From Poronia punctata (lineage: Eukaryota; Ascomycota; Sordariomycetes; Xylariales; Xylariaceae): DNA of 64,000 nucleotides. How positions within the stretch are numbered: the stretch's first letter is position 1; every line of letters begins with the position of its first letter. The DNA is taken from the NCBI GenBank assembly GCA_022579005.1, contig MU401472.1, forward strand, positions 124,001 through 188,000. The letters run 5' to 3'. The position numbers and the translations under genes were made by a program. Below, in pieces: positions 1 to 11,266 of the stretch. The notes beneath the pieces are model-generated. The model searched no databases, was not told the DNA's origin, and saw only the letters and a list, made by a program, of their open reading frames with translations.

Positions 1-3000
1 TCAAGTCCCTGGATATCCTCAGGTTCCGGGTCGGGGCGTAGTCTTTGTTTTGGGACGCGAGGTCGTCGAATAGCTTGGCCTCGTCCGGAGAGAGCGAAAA
101 GGCATCAGGGACATAAGCCTCGGGGAACATCTCTCTCATCTTCTCCTTGACAGCTATGACACGGGGATCGTCAGAGGAATCGATGACCACGCCGTCCCTG
201 GTTTCTGACTTGACTAGGACAACGCATTCCTGCATCTTGGCCTGGCTGTCGAAGAAGAAAAAGTGCATCTGCTTCAGGGTCCCGTCACGTTCCATCTGAT
301 TGACTGTGTTCTGGCAGATTCGCCGATCCGGGGGGGCTAAATCTGCAAACTCTTTTGCCCATACCGAAACAACAGCCATATACAGAGATCGAAATCCGGG
401 GAAGACGCCCTCGTTCCGGTCAAGGAGGTATTCAACTATCTGCCTAATACGCTCTTTACGGCGGGCGCCAAATGTTGCGTTTGCTCTCGTCGGTCTTGCA
501 AATGAGGCGAGAGACTTGTGCATGTGCTGCCAGCCCTCGCTCTCCATGTGTAGCTGCTGTTCTGGGTCTGGTGCTGGGGTCTTATGGCTTTCGGTGTCTA
601 TCGGCCTAGAACTATCCATCTTCTTAGGCGGATAGCTGGGGAGAGACTTCCGAGTACTGGAGGCTCGCTCGGACGGGTGGAAATACGGTAGGTTTTCTCC
701 CATTTCAACACCAACCATAACATCGTCAGGGCTTGTTGATGCAGAGAGCGCTAAATCTTGGTCTTCCTCATTGGCCGACTCTGTAGCGATATTTGATTCT
801 TTAGTCCGAGGAGGAGGTAGTCGACGCCTATTACCGGAATCAAGACGGCTTGGTGGACTTTTGGTTGGCACCTCGTGATCACTAACAAGTGACGGATTGA
901 GCTCATAAGGCGAGTTGTGGGCTTTAGGAAGAGAGACTCCGCCACTGGTGTGTGGGCTTCCTTGACGGACAAGCCGTCGGTTATCAGCCACGTCATACAC
1001 TTCTAAATCTTTCAATATTATGTTTCCCCGGGGGGTTCCTGGGTGAGAGATGTCCGCGGCACGTGCCTTACCCGATGCTGAAGCATCAGATCTGAACACT
1101 GCTGATGTTGCAGGCTTTTCGGACCGTTTGTGTTGAGGTCGCTTTTTTGTATCAAATCGAGATTCCATTTGTTCCCTCGGAGTCAACGTTGACCGAGGTT
1201 GTGTGCGCTCTTCGAGGGAAGGACGGGGAGCTGGTAGATCTACATCTTCATCTTCATCTTCATCCTGGGCTGGTGCGAACTTACGCTTCCGTTGGACGAG
1301 TTCCGGCGGCGGCGGGACATAATCCGGGTTACAATCTGTCCGAGATTTGGTGAGGTGGTACTCCAAGCCATTAGAATTCTTCCAACTATTGCCGCATTTA
1401 TCGCAGGTAAATTTATTCTTTTTGTTTTTGGATGCCTTTCCCTTTTTGCGTCTTGTCGGAGCTGCAGGCTCGGCATTTGGCGTTTCCGCGGCCGGAGGTG
1501 AAACGACTGACAACTCGGTGGTTTCTTGAGTGTGTGCCACCTGTTCCTCAGCAGAGCTCCCGATATCACTCGTCTCACCCGAGTCGACATCATCATTCTG
1601 TTCGGTTGTAATTCGAGCAGACCCTACGAAAGATGGATCTTTAAGTTTGTCAGATCTGAATATTAGAATTAACGACTTTGGTTTTCTGCCCTTTCGTTTG
1701 ATGCCTAGGTTTATCGAGTTAGGAAGACCACGGTAAACGCCGGGCGGCCTAGGAGGCTCGCGGGGGGACTCTGACCGTGCCGGCCTTTCTTCAGGAGCAT
1801 TTTCTGATCGAGGTGTGGATGGTACCTCGTCTAGGTCGACCCGGGAGTTTTCGCTGTCGATACCTAGTGCTTTATCGCCTATGATCCTCCTCGTCGGCCG
1901 TCGCCCTCGGCGTTTCGGTGTCGGCTTGTCTTCGATATCTTCATTTATAGGCCGTTTTCGCTTCGACTTCTTTGAGCGTCGCCCAAGTAAATGGTCCACT
2001 CGAGTAATCTCCGTAAGGGACGAGAGGTCGCTGGCTGAGAATTGTGCCGGATTAGGCTGTGAAAAGAAGCTTTGTTCCCCATCCGTGGCTGTAACGGTCC
2101 CCGCATTACTCGGCTGTACCGACTCGTTATTTCGGTTACCGGCCGGTGTTGGCGGCGCAGGGTCGGAGCCTCCGGGCATCTCATTAGTAGCATAAAAGGT
2201 ATATGTCATAGTCTTCCCGATCCGGCTGAGTTGCGATGTCGAACTGAGGTGTTTAAGGTGAGACGGCTGAGAATTGGTTGGCATCGAGATCGAGCCGGTC
2301 ATAGCAGCAGCGAGCCGTCTGAAATTGGGTCCCAGAGTTTGCCGACAGACAGCTGCGTTGGACGTCCCTTTTGGTCCAGCCCGTTTGATGATTTCGAATG
2401 CCGTATTCGGAACTGGCTTCTGTGGCTTCCATGGCGGAGTGATGGTACTAGTTTGAGGCGGCGTGATGCTCTGCTTAGATTTTGTGCTTTTCGACTTCTT
2501 TGGCGTACCTTTCCCTCTCGGTCCACCCAACTGGGATGATGCGTGTACGGCCCGGGACGCTTCTCCACGTTTTCCGATGCGGCCCGACGGTATTGCCATC
2601 CTGGTTTTGGGCGTGGTGCGGAAATGCGCCCACTCGGCCGGTGCCGGATCTCGAATGAACTTGACGCAGTCTTTGAACAACCTGTTACTCCCAGCAAACT
2701 TGGCACCGACAAACGACAGCGCACCGATGTTTGTAAGCCAGCGACAAGTCTTGGCCAAAGCTCTCATTTGGCGCACGCGCTCTTCAACCCCGAGCTTTGA
2801 ACGGGCGTCACAATAGCGGATCAGCTCCCATGCTTTTACGATTGCGACAAAGGCTTGGGCGAGAGCCAGATAATCTATGTGGTCTCGGTTCCACTTCTCA
2901 CAGAATGGCACTGGTTGTAGGTCGCTAGTGAGAGCTGCCTTGGAGAGATCAACGGTTTCATAGTCTAATCCTTCACTCTCTTGGTCCTCTTTGGCATTTT

Positions 3001-3937
3001 CGACGAACTGGGTAAGCCATAGTTTGCTAGATTTCCCGCCTCGAAGGACTACCGGCTGTTTGATGATGTACCCCTTTCTTGCCAATGCATCGGTGCGAGT
3101 GGGAAGAGATCTCTTGTCTTGGCCGGTTAGACGCACAAGATCACCTTGCAGTATTCCTTTGCCTTTGACAGAGGCGATATCGACAAGTGCCCGCCATTCA
3201 AACAGAGGTACTCGTTTGAAGTCTCGTCCGTGGCCGGTGATGGTCCTCCATTGGCGTTCTTCGGAAACGTGTAGTCTTGGTCTCACGGAAAGATTCTCGT
3301 CTCCAGAACTACACCGCCCTTGTCGGGGCCGAGATGGGGTTTGGATAGATGGGGCAGATGGGGCGCCAGCCTGGTCCGAAGATTTATCGGCTGCGCCGGG
3401 TAACACGGGTTCTTCCTCTTCGGGTAGATCTAGGACCTCTTCGAGTGACAAGTGATTGAACCGCCTGTCGTCGCCAACAGAGACATCCGATCTAGATGCC
3501 AGCCAGCCCCACACCTTGGAAGCAACAGCAAGGTCATGATTTTCACCATGAATTGCGCGGCTCTCCTCCCCAAGGCGAGGGTCGAGGTGAGACTCGAGTT
3601 GGGGATCTATGTTGGCTGCATAATTAGACTTTCCCTGGGAATTGTCGGGCGCTCCTCCCTCTCTTCCATCATCCGAATTCTTATAGAAAGAGTCGATGGC
3701 AGTCAGGAGACTGGACACTGAACAGCCTATCCGCTAGTTAGCCGGTTTCCATCAGACCAAATTAACATTGGCAGAGACGAATCGACTTCTCGTCCTCGTC
3801 TTGGTAAACTACCAGCCAATCACAAGACAGGGATATGTGAAATTCAATTAAAACCACGCCGGGAGCTTACCGCGGACACCTGAAAATGCAATCTCTGTCA
3901 AGAGAGATTCAATCAGCTCATCGAGCCCTGCACCCAT
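1..3937 (-). CDS. tfc3: TFIIIC B-block-binding subunit (Tfc3-like), 3' end beyond window
   Basis: Large subunit of RNA polymerase III factor TFIIIC, which binds the B box inside tRNA genes. Model: exon 1 3937-3871, intron 3727-3870 (GTAAGC...TAG, branch GCTAAC), exon 2 from 3726 open to the window edge. The start is the ATG at 3937, giving MGAGLDELIESLL, which looks like the fungal family N-terminus. Around residues 200-250 a winged-helix stretch contains GILQGDLVRLTGQDKRSLP, the B-block TFIIIC signature. Near residue 794 a zinc-finger-like segment (CDKCGNSWKNSNGLEYHL, with a following Cys) sits between basic, disordered spacers; this insertion is typical of filamentous fungi. The acceptor could also be 9 nt further in, because both choices keep the frame. 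The C-terminal half lies outside the window. Family assignment rests on remembered family features and is fairly sure; the symbol is by analogy to yeast. Confidence 0.85.
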
Positions 3938-4346
3938 GTCGACGGCGGCGTGACAGGCATGAGGAGTCTCTTAAAATATGTATCGAGGATTGTCACCGCG
4001 AAGGCTCGAATGGTTGTGCTTCAGTGGCGTGGGTTGCGGTAGAAAATGAGATATTACTTGGCAAAGATTGTGCAAGGGCGAACAATGTGGGGTTGATTAC
4101 TAAGGTGGGGTACCAAATACTCGTACCTTAGTCTTTTACCAGTATGTACCAAAACATCCTTTAAAGATTCTAGAAATTCAAGTGTCTCTGTAGTCTGTAC
4201 CAAAGACAGGTTTGGCTAGGTAATCAATAGAACTATTCTAACACCTAGCAAGCATTGGGAATAATCATAACTTTTTAGCCAGATATCTACCTAAGGGGGT
4301 ATCACAATGTACAAAGGAACTATTGTTGGTATTTGAAACAACCTAG
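3938..4346. other. intergenic, tfc3 promoter side
   Basis: Spacer between the tfc3 start and the 3' end of the CCDC137-like gene, both on the minus strand. It contains one TACTCGTA word (4118-4125). I see no gene in it. Confidence 0.5.
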
Positions 4347-5394
4347 CTAAACATCAACCTGCACAGATCGCTTTGCTTCCATCTTCTTACGATACGCCGA
4401 AATTATATCGTCTCTGGCTGCTTGTAGTTCCTCCCGTCGTTTCAGACTGCCCGCGTTTTTCGGTATGTCCTTGACATTCACCGCTGCCCCCCGTACCAAT
4501 AGTTGTTTGGATGGTTTGACTGTGAACTCGGGCGGCGCTTGAACCACATCGTGAAGACCCGGCCGTGTTTCTCCGCGCTGTTTTCTCAAAACTGCCCAAG
4601 GATCTTCGTCGTCTTTCGACCTCTTCTTCTTCTTCCCCGAGAGTTGGTTCTCCGGGTTCAGTTTCCAAGAGACGCCATTCTCTTCGTCTTCAATCTCCTT
4701 CGCCGCTTCCATCTCTAGCTCCTCCTCAAGATTTTCCTTCCTTTTGCGCTCTTGTTCACGCCATTCGTCGTACATCTTATGCATCTTCTTCTCTTTGTAT
4801 GTTCGCCAGACTTTGCCCGACAGGGGATCTTTATTCCCCTTCATAGACTTGTTTACCAAGCCTGAGAGCGGTAGCGCTGCATCGACACGGGCCGAGAACT
4901 CGGACATGCGTTCTCCGGGTAGTATAGTTGGGACGGCCGAGGCGGGTTTGGGAGGTTTGGCTGTTTGCGTCTCTGCTTCGGTATTTTCAGACTTCTGTTC
5001 ATCGCTTCGCCTTTTCCCTTTCTTTTTCGGTTCGTCGCCGTTGTCGAGACCCGGCCTCGGCTTCTTTCCATTTGCAAATGCCATCAGTCTCTTGAAAGCC
5101 CGGGGGGCATCGTCTTTTGTAGTAGTAGCGCGCTTCCTTTTTCGACCCTCAGCCGGCTCGGGTTGCGCCTGCGCAGCTACCGCCTTTGCTTTTCCTTTTC
5201 CTTTTCCATTCTGTTGTTGGCCTTTATCTTTTTGAACAGCTTCCTTGACCGGTAGTGGTCTAGCTATTTGTGTCGGTGGAAGATCGAAACTAGCAGTGGG
5301 AACGACATGTTAGTACGGCCAGTCTGGCAAGGAAAGGGGGCGAAGATGCTCACGCTGATTCATCTTGAAGTCTGCGGGTATGTTTATGAGGCAT
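4347..5394 (-). CDS. CCDC137-like nucleolar basic protein
   Basis: Predicted 327-residue, Lys/Arg/Glu-rich protein. Exon 1 5394-5354, intron 5290-5353 (GTGAGC, branch TACTAAC, acceptor CTAG), exon 2 5289-4347. The start ATG at 5394 gives MPHKHTRRLQDES, and only this frame joins exon 2 correctly; the nearer ATG at about 5363 would hit a stop after splicing. Recognisable stretches are APRAFKRLMAF followed by a basic run, then VPTILPGERMSEFSARVDAAL, which resembles the core of the CCDC137 family (in animals a nucleolar and chromosome-associated protein). A charged coiled-coil-like region (EEELEMEAAKEIEDEE) follows, and the C-terminus is basic. A role in ribosome biogenesis or nucleolar RNA binding is inferred from composition and family. 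I recall some fungal relatives being labelled urease accessory protein in databases; nothing here supports that. Confidence 0.72.
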
Positions 5395-7477
5395 CTTTGC
5401 AAATTGACGGAGTTAAAGCCTTGTCAATCTTGTTCGTAATGGCAAATTGTGTTTGCGCAAGAGGCTCCAAAGTTGGATGTACCTACCTAGCGGCTATGGT
5501 TGATAATTTTCTGCGTTGGGGGTTTGACAGGTGGGGACTGTGGAGAATGCTGCACCAATAGAACCCAACCTAGACCCCTTAGACCACCTGGCACCTGCAG
5601 CTTCCGTTCGGGTACGGTACCTAAGCGACCCTGACGCTGGCCATGTCTGGTGTGAGCACTCACTGTACTCGTGAGTCGTAACGCATTGCTCCTGTGTGTC
5701 TACACGGGCCTCCGGCGACCCATTGACAGTGATTCCGCAGATGCCGTGTAATCCTTCTGTTTTCCCAATTTGACATTGAACTTTCTTGAATATCAAATCT
5801 TGAACCATACCGTTTTCCACGAGTACTCATTCACGGATTCTTTGTTCAGTTGGGTACATGTATTAGGTGTAACATACCCATATCACATATGGATATCGAG
5901 GGCTTACCTACAAATCCAGAACCCGACGAACAGATATCGAATCATTCTTAGGATCCCAAATATGTAGTTACTTAAACCCATAGTTCTTAAAAAATGTCAT
6001 CATTCTGTGTTATGATTATTCAGATAACCTAAAGAAGGGGAAAATGTGGTTTTGCGGGATCTCGATGAGGCACGTCAAACCCCCGAGGGTCCCGGTGAGA
6101 TGTGCCGCAGTTGTTGATCCCGCAGCAGGTTGTTCTTCCAATGGATTATACGTACAGATAAAATGTCAGGTTCCTACCTTATGTGGGACTTGAAGGTGCT
6201 CCCGTCACGGACGACCTGACCTAGACCAATCTGCTAGAGCTGCCATCAATAAATGCTGTTCCTACTGACAGCTGCCGGCTTACTAAACTGCATTGTGTAT
6301 GTGTCTACGAGTAGGTTCATGTACCTACGTTACTACATTCTGGGTTGATAGGGTTTTTGCACATGTCCATCTCAGAGCTTTCCTCTGAAAAATGCCAGAC
6401 GGCAAGGCATCGTAGGTTGTATTTAAGCAACGTCATGTAATTGTGGTCTGTCGGTGTGACTTGTACTCGAATTGTTGTGGTAAATGGATCGTGGGGCAAC
6501 TCAACTCTGTCGTGATCTTCTTATCCAAGCGAACTCGCGAGCTGAGTTATTGGCTGGCTGTCTTCGAGTTGGGCTGAATCTACTCGTAGTCTAGGGGTCT
6601 ACTTTTAAGGTACTAACGACTGCAAGTTGCAGAAATGGGAAGTGGGAAGGTACGAGTACGCCTGCAAAGCGTACCTCTACGGCGCAGGATACCACGGTGC
6701 GCCGCGCATATTCTTACCCAGGCATGCTGTCAGCCTGTAAAGTCCTATATTGTAACCTACAATATATTTCGTCGAAGGACATTCCAGTTCCAATTCATCC
6801 CCATCAAAAATGGCGACAGCCAAAACACCAAAAACCAATGAGCAAACCAGAAATGTCCACGCTAGATAGCCGTATACGGTTAGAGGGAAGAAAGGACCTA
6901 AACCTAGCCCTATGCTAGAATAGATCCTTGCCGTTTTTAGCTCATTGACAGTGGAAACCCCGGAATGCGACATACAAACTATCACCGGTGTGGTCCTTTG
7001 CTCCAAGTCAGCAATACACGTTCCTTGGTGCTGATTTGTAACCAGTGATCCGGTCTTTGGGGACCGGTACGACTTTTACATGCTTACATGCATGATAGGG
7101 GGCAAAAGCACATTGCGTAAAAGGGCGTGTTCATCAACTTACTATGTAGATAGACAAGTGTCCGGTAGGTAGGTATTTTCGACGAGTATATGTATTCCAA
7201 AGCCCCCAGCATGGTTTGCCCAAATCTTATATACATTTCCTTAGTCAAATACCAGTATCCTCGATCTTTCTCATCTTAGTTCTTTCCTGTTGTTATGAGA
7301 TATGTCTTACGAGGGTTGCGTTTTTTTGACTGTTTAGATATATACCCCTCTACTTTAAACATCCGGAATACCCGGCTCTGTGCGTCGTCGTCCTTGTTTT
7401 CCGACCTTGATTCGGCCTCCGCCTGACTAGTGCGACGATATTTATTCACCGGTCCGTATTTAAACTTTCTGTTCAAT
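5395..7477. other. intergenic, no gene recognised
   Basis: About 2.1 kb with stops in all frames. It holds TACTCGTA at 6581 and TACGAGTA at 6651, and ACCTACCTA/GGTAGGTA words near 5480 and 7166. A short hydrophobic minus-strand frame at 6677-6975 is discussed under rejected items. The 3' half is the upstream region of the Aim6-like gene. Confidence 0.5.
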
Positions 7478-8876
7478 ATGTTTGGTGTTGTGCGGTACAT
7501 ACGACAATTACGGAGAGACACAATGTGGTCTGAAAAGAGTTCCAGAGATACTACAATCAGGGGGGATTCAGATGATAGTCAGGACCCCTTTCTCACAAAC
7601 AAGGGAGTCGAAGAAGCAGAGTCGCAGACTTTACAACCATCAAGGAGGAGGAGGAGATGTCGATTTGCCGGATATGTCGTTGGGTGTAGTGCGTTAGGGG
7701 GCTCGATCGTTCTGTAGGTGCCACCCGTCTCTTGGCGGCACCTTGGCGATAGTATGCTAATCTAGGTTGGATAGAGCCGCATTATTATTCTTAAGCATAG
7801 TTTTGTCAATAGCGAGGAATCTTTGGGGTATAGAAGACGACCCCGACAAGATATTTGCCGGCTGGGGGAAACCAGGGACCGGCACGGGGAGTCTGGCTTG
7901 GTATCCCACTGATTTCCTCCGAGACGTAACACCCGTACCATGTCATTCTCATAATGACTATTGGCGCAAAGTCCCTGTTTTCTCAGCCCTACATGTCGGC
8001 TGCGTAGGGATCGAAGCAGATGTGGTAAGTATCATCTCAAGCGAAACTCTCCTATTATTCGAGTAATTCCTGGAGAGCGCTTAAGATGTAGCGGATCATC
8101 TTTTAAGCCCGGTCCAAGACGAGACATACTGATCTAAAGAATTGCAGTGGCTATTCGATAAGGACCCGGCGCTTTACGTGGGACATGACCGGGCAGCCCT
8201 AACCCCATACCGGACATTCCAGTCTCTTTATGTGAACCCCCTTGTGGACATTTTGAAGCAAAGCAACCCAGATACCCCCCTTTACGACGGGAATAGACGT
8301 GGAGTCTTTGACAGAGATCCGGAACAGACTGTAGTTCTTCTGATTGATTTGAAGACAGACGGAAACAAGACGCTTCAAGAGGTTGAGGCACAGCTTGAAC
8401 CTCTTCGAGCCGGCAACTGGCTCACTTACATCGAGAATGGAACTGTTCACAAAGGCCAAGTCACCGTTGTGGGCACTGGCAACACCCCATTCGATATTCT
8501 AGTACAGAATTCGACGTATCGCGATATCTTCTTCGATGCGCCACTTGACGAGTTATATGAAGATTTAGATGCCGCTGTTGATGACCATGAAGCCGACACC
8601 GAAACGTTTGTATACAACAGCACGAACTCTTTCTATGCTAGCGTGGATTTCCACCGTTCGATAGGAACTGTATGGTGGCATCTCACCGAGGACCAGCTCC
8701 GCCTCATCCGAGGTCAGATAAAAGGGGCGCATAGAAGGGGATTAAAAGTTAGATACTGGAATACGCCGACATGGCCGGTCAGCCTGAGAAACAGAATATG
8801 GCATACCCTCATAGCCGAAGGCGCCGATATATTGAATGCCGATGACGTCAAAGCTGCCGCGAGAAAAAGGTGGTAG
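7478..8876 (+). CDS. aim6: Aim6-like protein (PLC/GDPD-like phosphodiesterase fold)
   Basis: Predicted 407-residue single-pass membrane protein. Exons 7478-7713, 7766-8024 and 8148-8876; introns of 52 nt (GTAGGT...TAG, branch GCTAATC) and 123 nt (GTAAGT...CAG). The first join completes a hydrophobic segment (about residues 60-98), followed by a lumenal or extracellular domain. [12 protein letters not shown] near residue 138 and GIEADVWLFDKD across the second junction match the family's PLC-like TIM-barrel motifs with paired histidines; the C-terminus RYWNTPTWP...GADILNADD is also typical. In yeast AIM6 the loss phenotype concerns mitochondrial inheritance; no biochemical activity is firmly known. 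The start is uncertain: ATG 7523 (392 residues, [10 protein letters not shown]) is an equally good choice. The family call is confident, the function is not. Confidence 0.82.
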
Positions 8877-9212
8877 GTAGATGATTGAATCTCAGGGGAA
8901 CCGATATCGGATAAATAGAAGAAAGTTACCGAAGAAACCCTTAGCGCCACCTTCCATAAGTTCATATCATTGAAGTGAGCGAAGAGCTCAAGTTAAAAGT
9001 TGCGACCTGTGGCACGAGTCGGTCGCACGACGCCAACCGGACCCCTTAAATTACAAGCGTCCCACAAATTGGAAGTGCCGCCAACCCCACCATATATCTC
9101 GGGATGCCCCTCCATCATTCTACGTCATCCAGGGGAAACAAGCTCAAGTAATTCCAGCGTTGAAGGTCCGAACTATCTACGTCCCAACTTAGATACCGTC
9201 CAGACATCCGAC
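8877..9212. other. intergenic spacer
   Basis: About 340 bp between two plus-strand genes, containing the 3' end of the Aim6-like transcript and the promoter of the reductase gene. No RNA gene or repeat is visible. An in-frame extension upstream of ATG 9213 (from about 9000) is open but does not look conserved. Confidence 0.4.
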
Positions 9213-10345
9213 ATGTCATCAAAGAAGACGGCCCTCATCACCGGCGCAACAGGATTGCTCGGCAGACAAGTCCTAAGAGCATTCGAAGAGGCAAATTGGA
9301 TCGTCAAAGGCACAGGCTATTCTCGCGCCGATGGCTCCACCATCCTCAAAGTCGATTTATCCAACCCATCCGAAGTAGAAGCTGTTCTAGACGAAGTCAA
9401 GTTCGTCCCCACCTCCAATCTCCATTCACTAGGTTACCTACCTGTGCTATTATGGGACGAAGCTAACCAACCCGCCTCCCCTTAGGCCCAATGCAGTTGT
9501 GCATTGTGAGTAGAGTAACCTAGACATCCATTCGACATATCTCGTTCGTCCTTGTTAGTTACCCCTAACCACGATAATATGAATATCAAGGCGCTGCGAA
9601 CAGATTCCCCGACAAATGCGACGCAGACCCCGAAGGCACACGGGCCTTGAACGTCGAAGCCACCGAGCGTCTGGCGTCCCTCTGCTCTGCCCGGGGTATC
9701 TTCCTGATATACATATCGACCGATTACGTATTCCCCGGCAAACCAGGCGACGCACCCTACGAAGGCGACTCAACGCCCGCGCCGACGAATCTCTACGGCC
9801 AGACGAAACTAGAGGGCGAGAAGGTCATCTTGGCGGCGTCAAGAGGACGACAACAAGGAGTGGTATTACGAGTTCCCGTCCTCTACGGCGACGCCGAGGT
9901 GCCGTCCGAAAGCGCCGTGAATGTCCTGATGGATACTGTTTGGAAGGCGCAGGCGCAGGCGCAGGAGGAGGGGGCCAAGAAAATCAGCATGGACCACTGG
10001 GCCCTGCGCTATCCGACCAATACTCGAGATGTCGGGAGAGTGTGCAAGGACATTGCGGAGAAGTATCTCAACAACGAGGACCGCTCCGCCTTGCCTGCCA
10101 TCCTCCAGTTCTCTTCCGAGGATAAGTACACGAAATATGAAATTTGCCAGGTCTTTGCTGATATCATGGGCCTACCTATGGCGAATATCGAGCCTAACGC
10201 GGAAGGGAATGACCCAGACGCAACGGTCCAGCGGCCGTATGATTGCCACCTCAGTACTGCAGCCCTGAAGCAGATCGGCATCGATGTTTCAACACAGGAT
10301 TTCGTTGGCTGGTGGAGGCATCACCTTGGTACCGACAGGGGCTAG
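9213..10345 (+). CDS. MAT2B/RmlD-like NAD(P)-dependent reductase (extended SDR)
   Basis: Predicted 320-residue Rossmann-fold protein related to the regulatory beta subunit of methionine adenosyltransferase II and to dTDP-4-dehydrorhamnose reductase. Exons 9213-9400, a 20-nt micro-exon 9486-9505, and 9591-10345; both introns are 85 nt. The splice order is fixed by the conserved run PNAVVHCAANRFPDKC, which only forms when the 20-nt exon is included. The N-terminus has ITGATGLLGRQV (GxxGxxG cofactor motif). STDYVFPG and the active-site-like NLYGQTKLEGEK (Tyr-x3-Lys) follow. Fungal members usually carry generic SDR or RmlD labels. Whether this one is a catalyst or a regulator of S-adenosylmethionine synthesis cannot be told from sequence. 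Confidence 0.85.
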
Positions 10346-11266
10346 GTGATTGATGCGAAGGGAAGGAACATATTAGGAGGAACCACGTTATATAAACAGT
10401 CTTTCTGAGAAAGATAGGGACATGCTAACTCTTAACCTCGGCAAAAACGATGATACGCCTGATAAATATCACGGTTTGGGACAACTTGTAAGGGGCCTGC
10501 GCGGAAGAGGGCATAGTAAGACAGCATCTTGAAGCGGAAAGGACGCCGAAGTAGGTCAAAGTCACAACAGTGTCTTGAGCCTCCTTACTGCCAAAACTTG
10601 TAGAGAACACACTGTTTTGAAATTATACACCTATCTATGCCGTACAGCTCCTATAGACGGCAGAAGCGAGCGCTATATAAATCATAAAACACACAATATT
10701 ATCCGACCCTATTTTATTTTGTTTCGCCGCCGCCGCAAATCGCCCGGCCCCGAATGAAGACACAAAAGGAGTGATGCCCCGGTATTCCCATGACCTCAAT
10801 GCCATACAGGAGTAAAAAAGTCGTCATCATATCTTCCAAACACACATAGATTCCCGCACACTTTCGTTCCTTAAAGCAATAACAAAAGAGAAAACTGACA
10901 TTCAAGAACAAGTGGCAACCAATGCCTGACCACCAGCTGAACCACGCCGCGCTTCTATATATAGTATACCAAACACACTTTTATGACCCTCGTTAGAAAT
11001 AAGGATTCAGATAGGACCCAAACTGGCTATACATTGGCTATCTCTTTTTCTTTTCTTTTTTTCGTTTCTTCATATTAGGCTGCATATAATGCAGGCTTTG
11101 ATCGTGGGTAACTTGGAAAGGCTTGTAGCAAAATCGGAAGGACGGACATGGGGTCGCGAGTCTGAGTATGATATATCTTCTTCCCTCGACGGTGGGGCGA
11201 TAGAACAGCATTGCCATTTCGGAGGCCGAGAGGTCGTGGCCGTGCTGGTTGAGCTATGATGTCGAA
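10346..11266. other. intergenic between convergent genes
   Basis: About 0.9 kb between the reductase gene (plus) and the RA-PH gene (minus). It is AT-rich in the middle, with pyrimidine-rich stretches near 11040-11080, consistent with the two 3' untranslated regions. No coding frame, RNA gene or repeat of note was seen. Confidence 0.4.

Noticed and set aside
4347..5394. Urease accessory protein label for the basic 327-residue protein
   Set aside because: The sequence has no UreD-like domain; it is a charged, coiled-coil-like nucleolar-type protein resembling CCDC137.
6677..6975. Short minus-strand frame with a hydrophobic segment (starting MSHSGVSTVNELK)
   Set aside because: It has one plausible membrane helix but no homology I recognise, no supporting splice sites, and it lies in a region rich in intergenic motifs; it could be real but is not supported.
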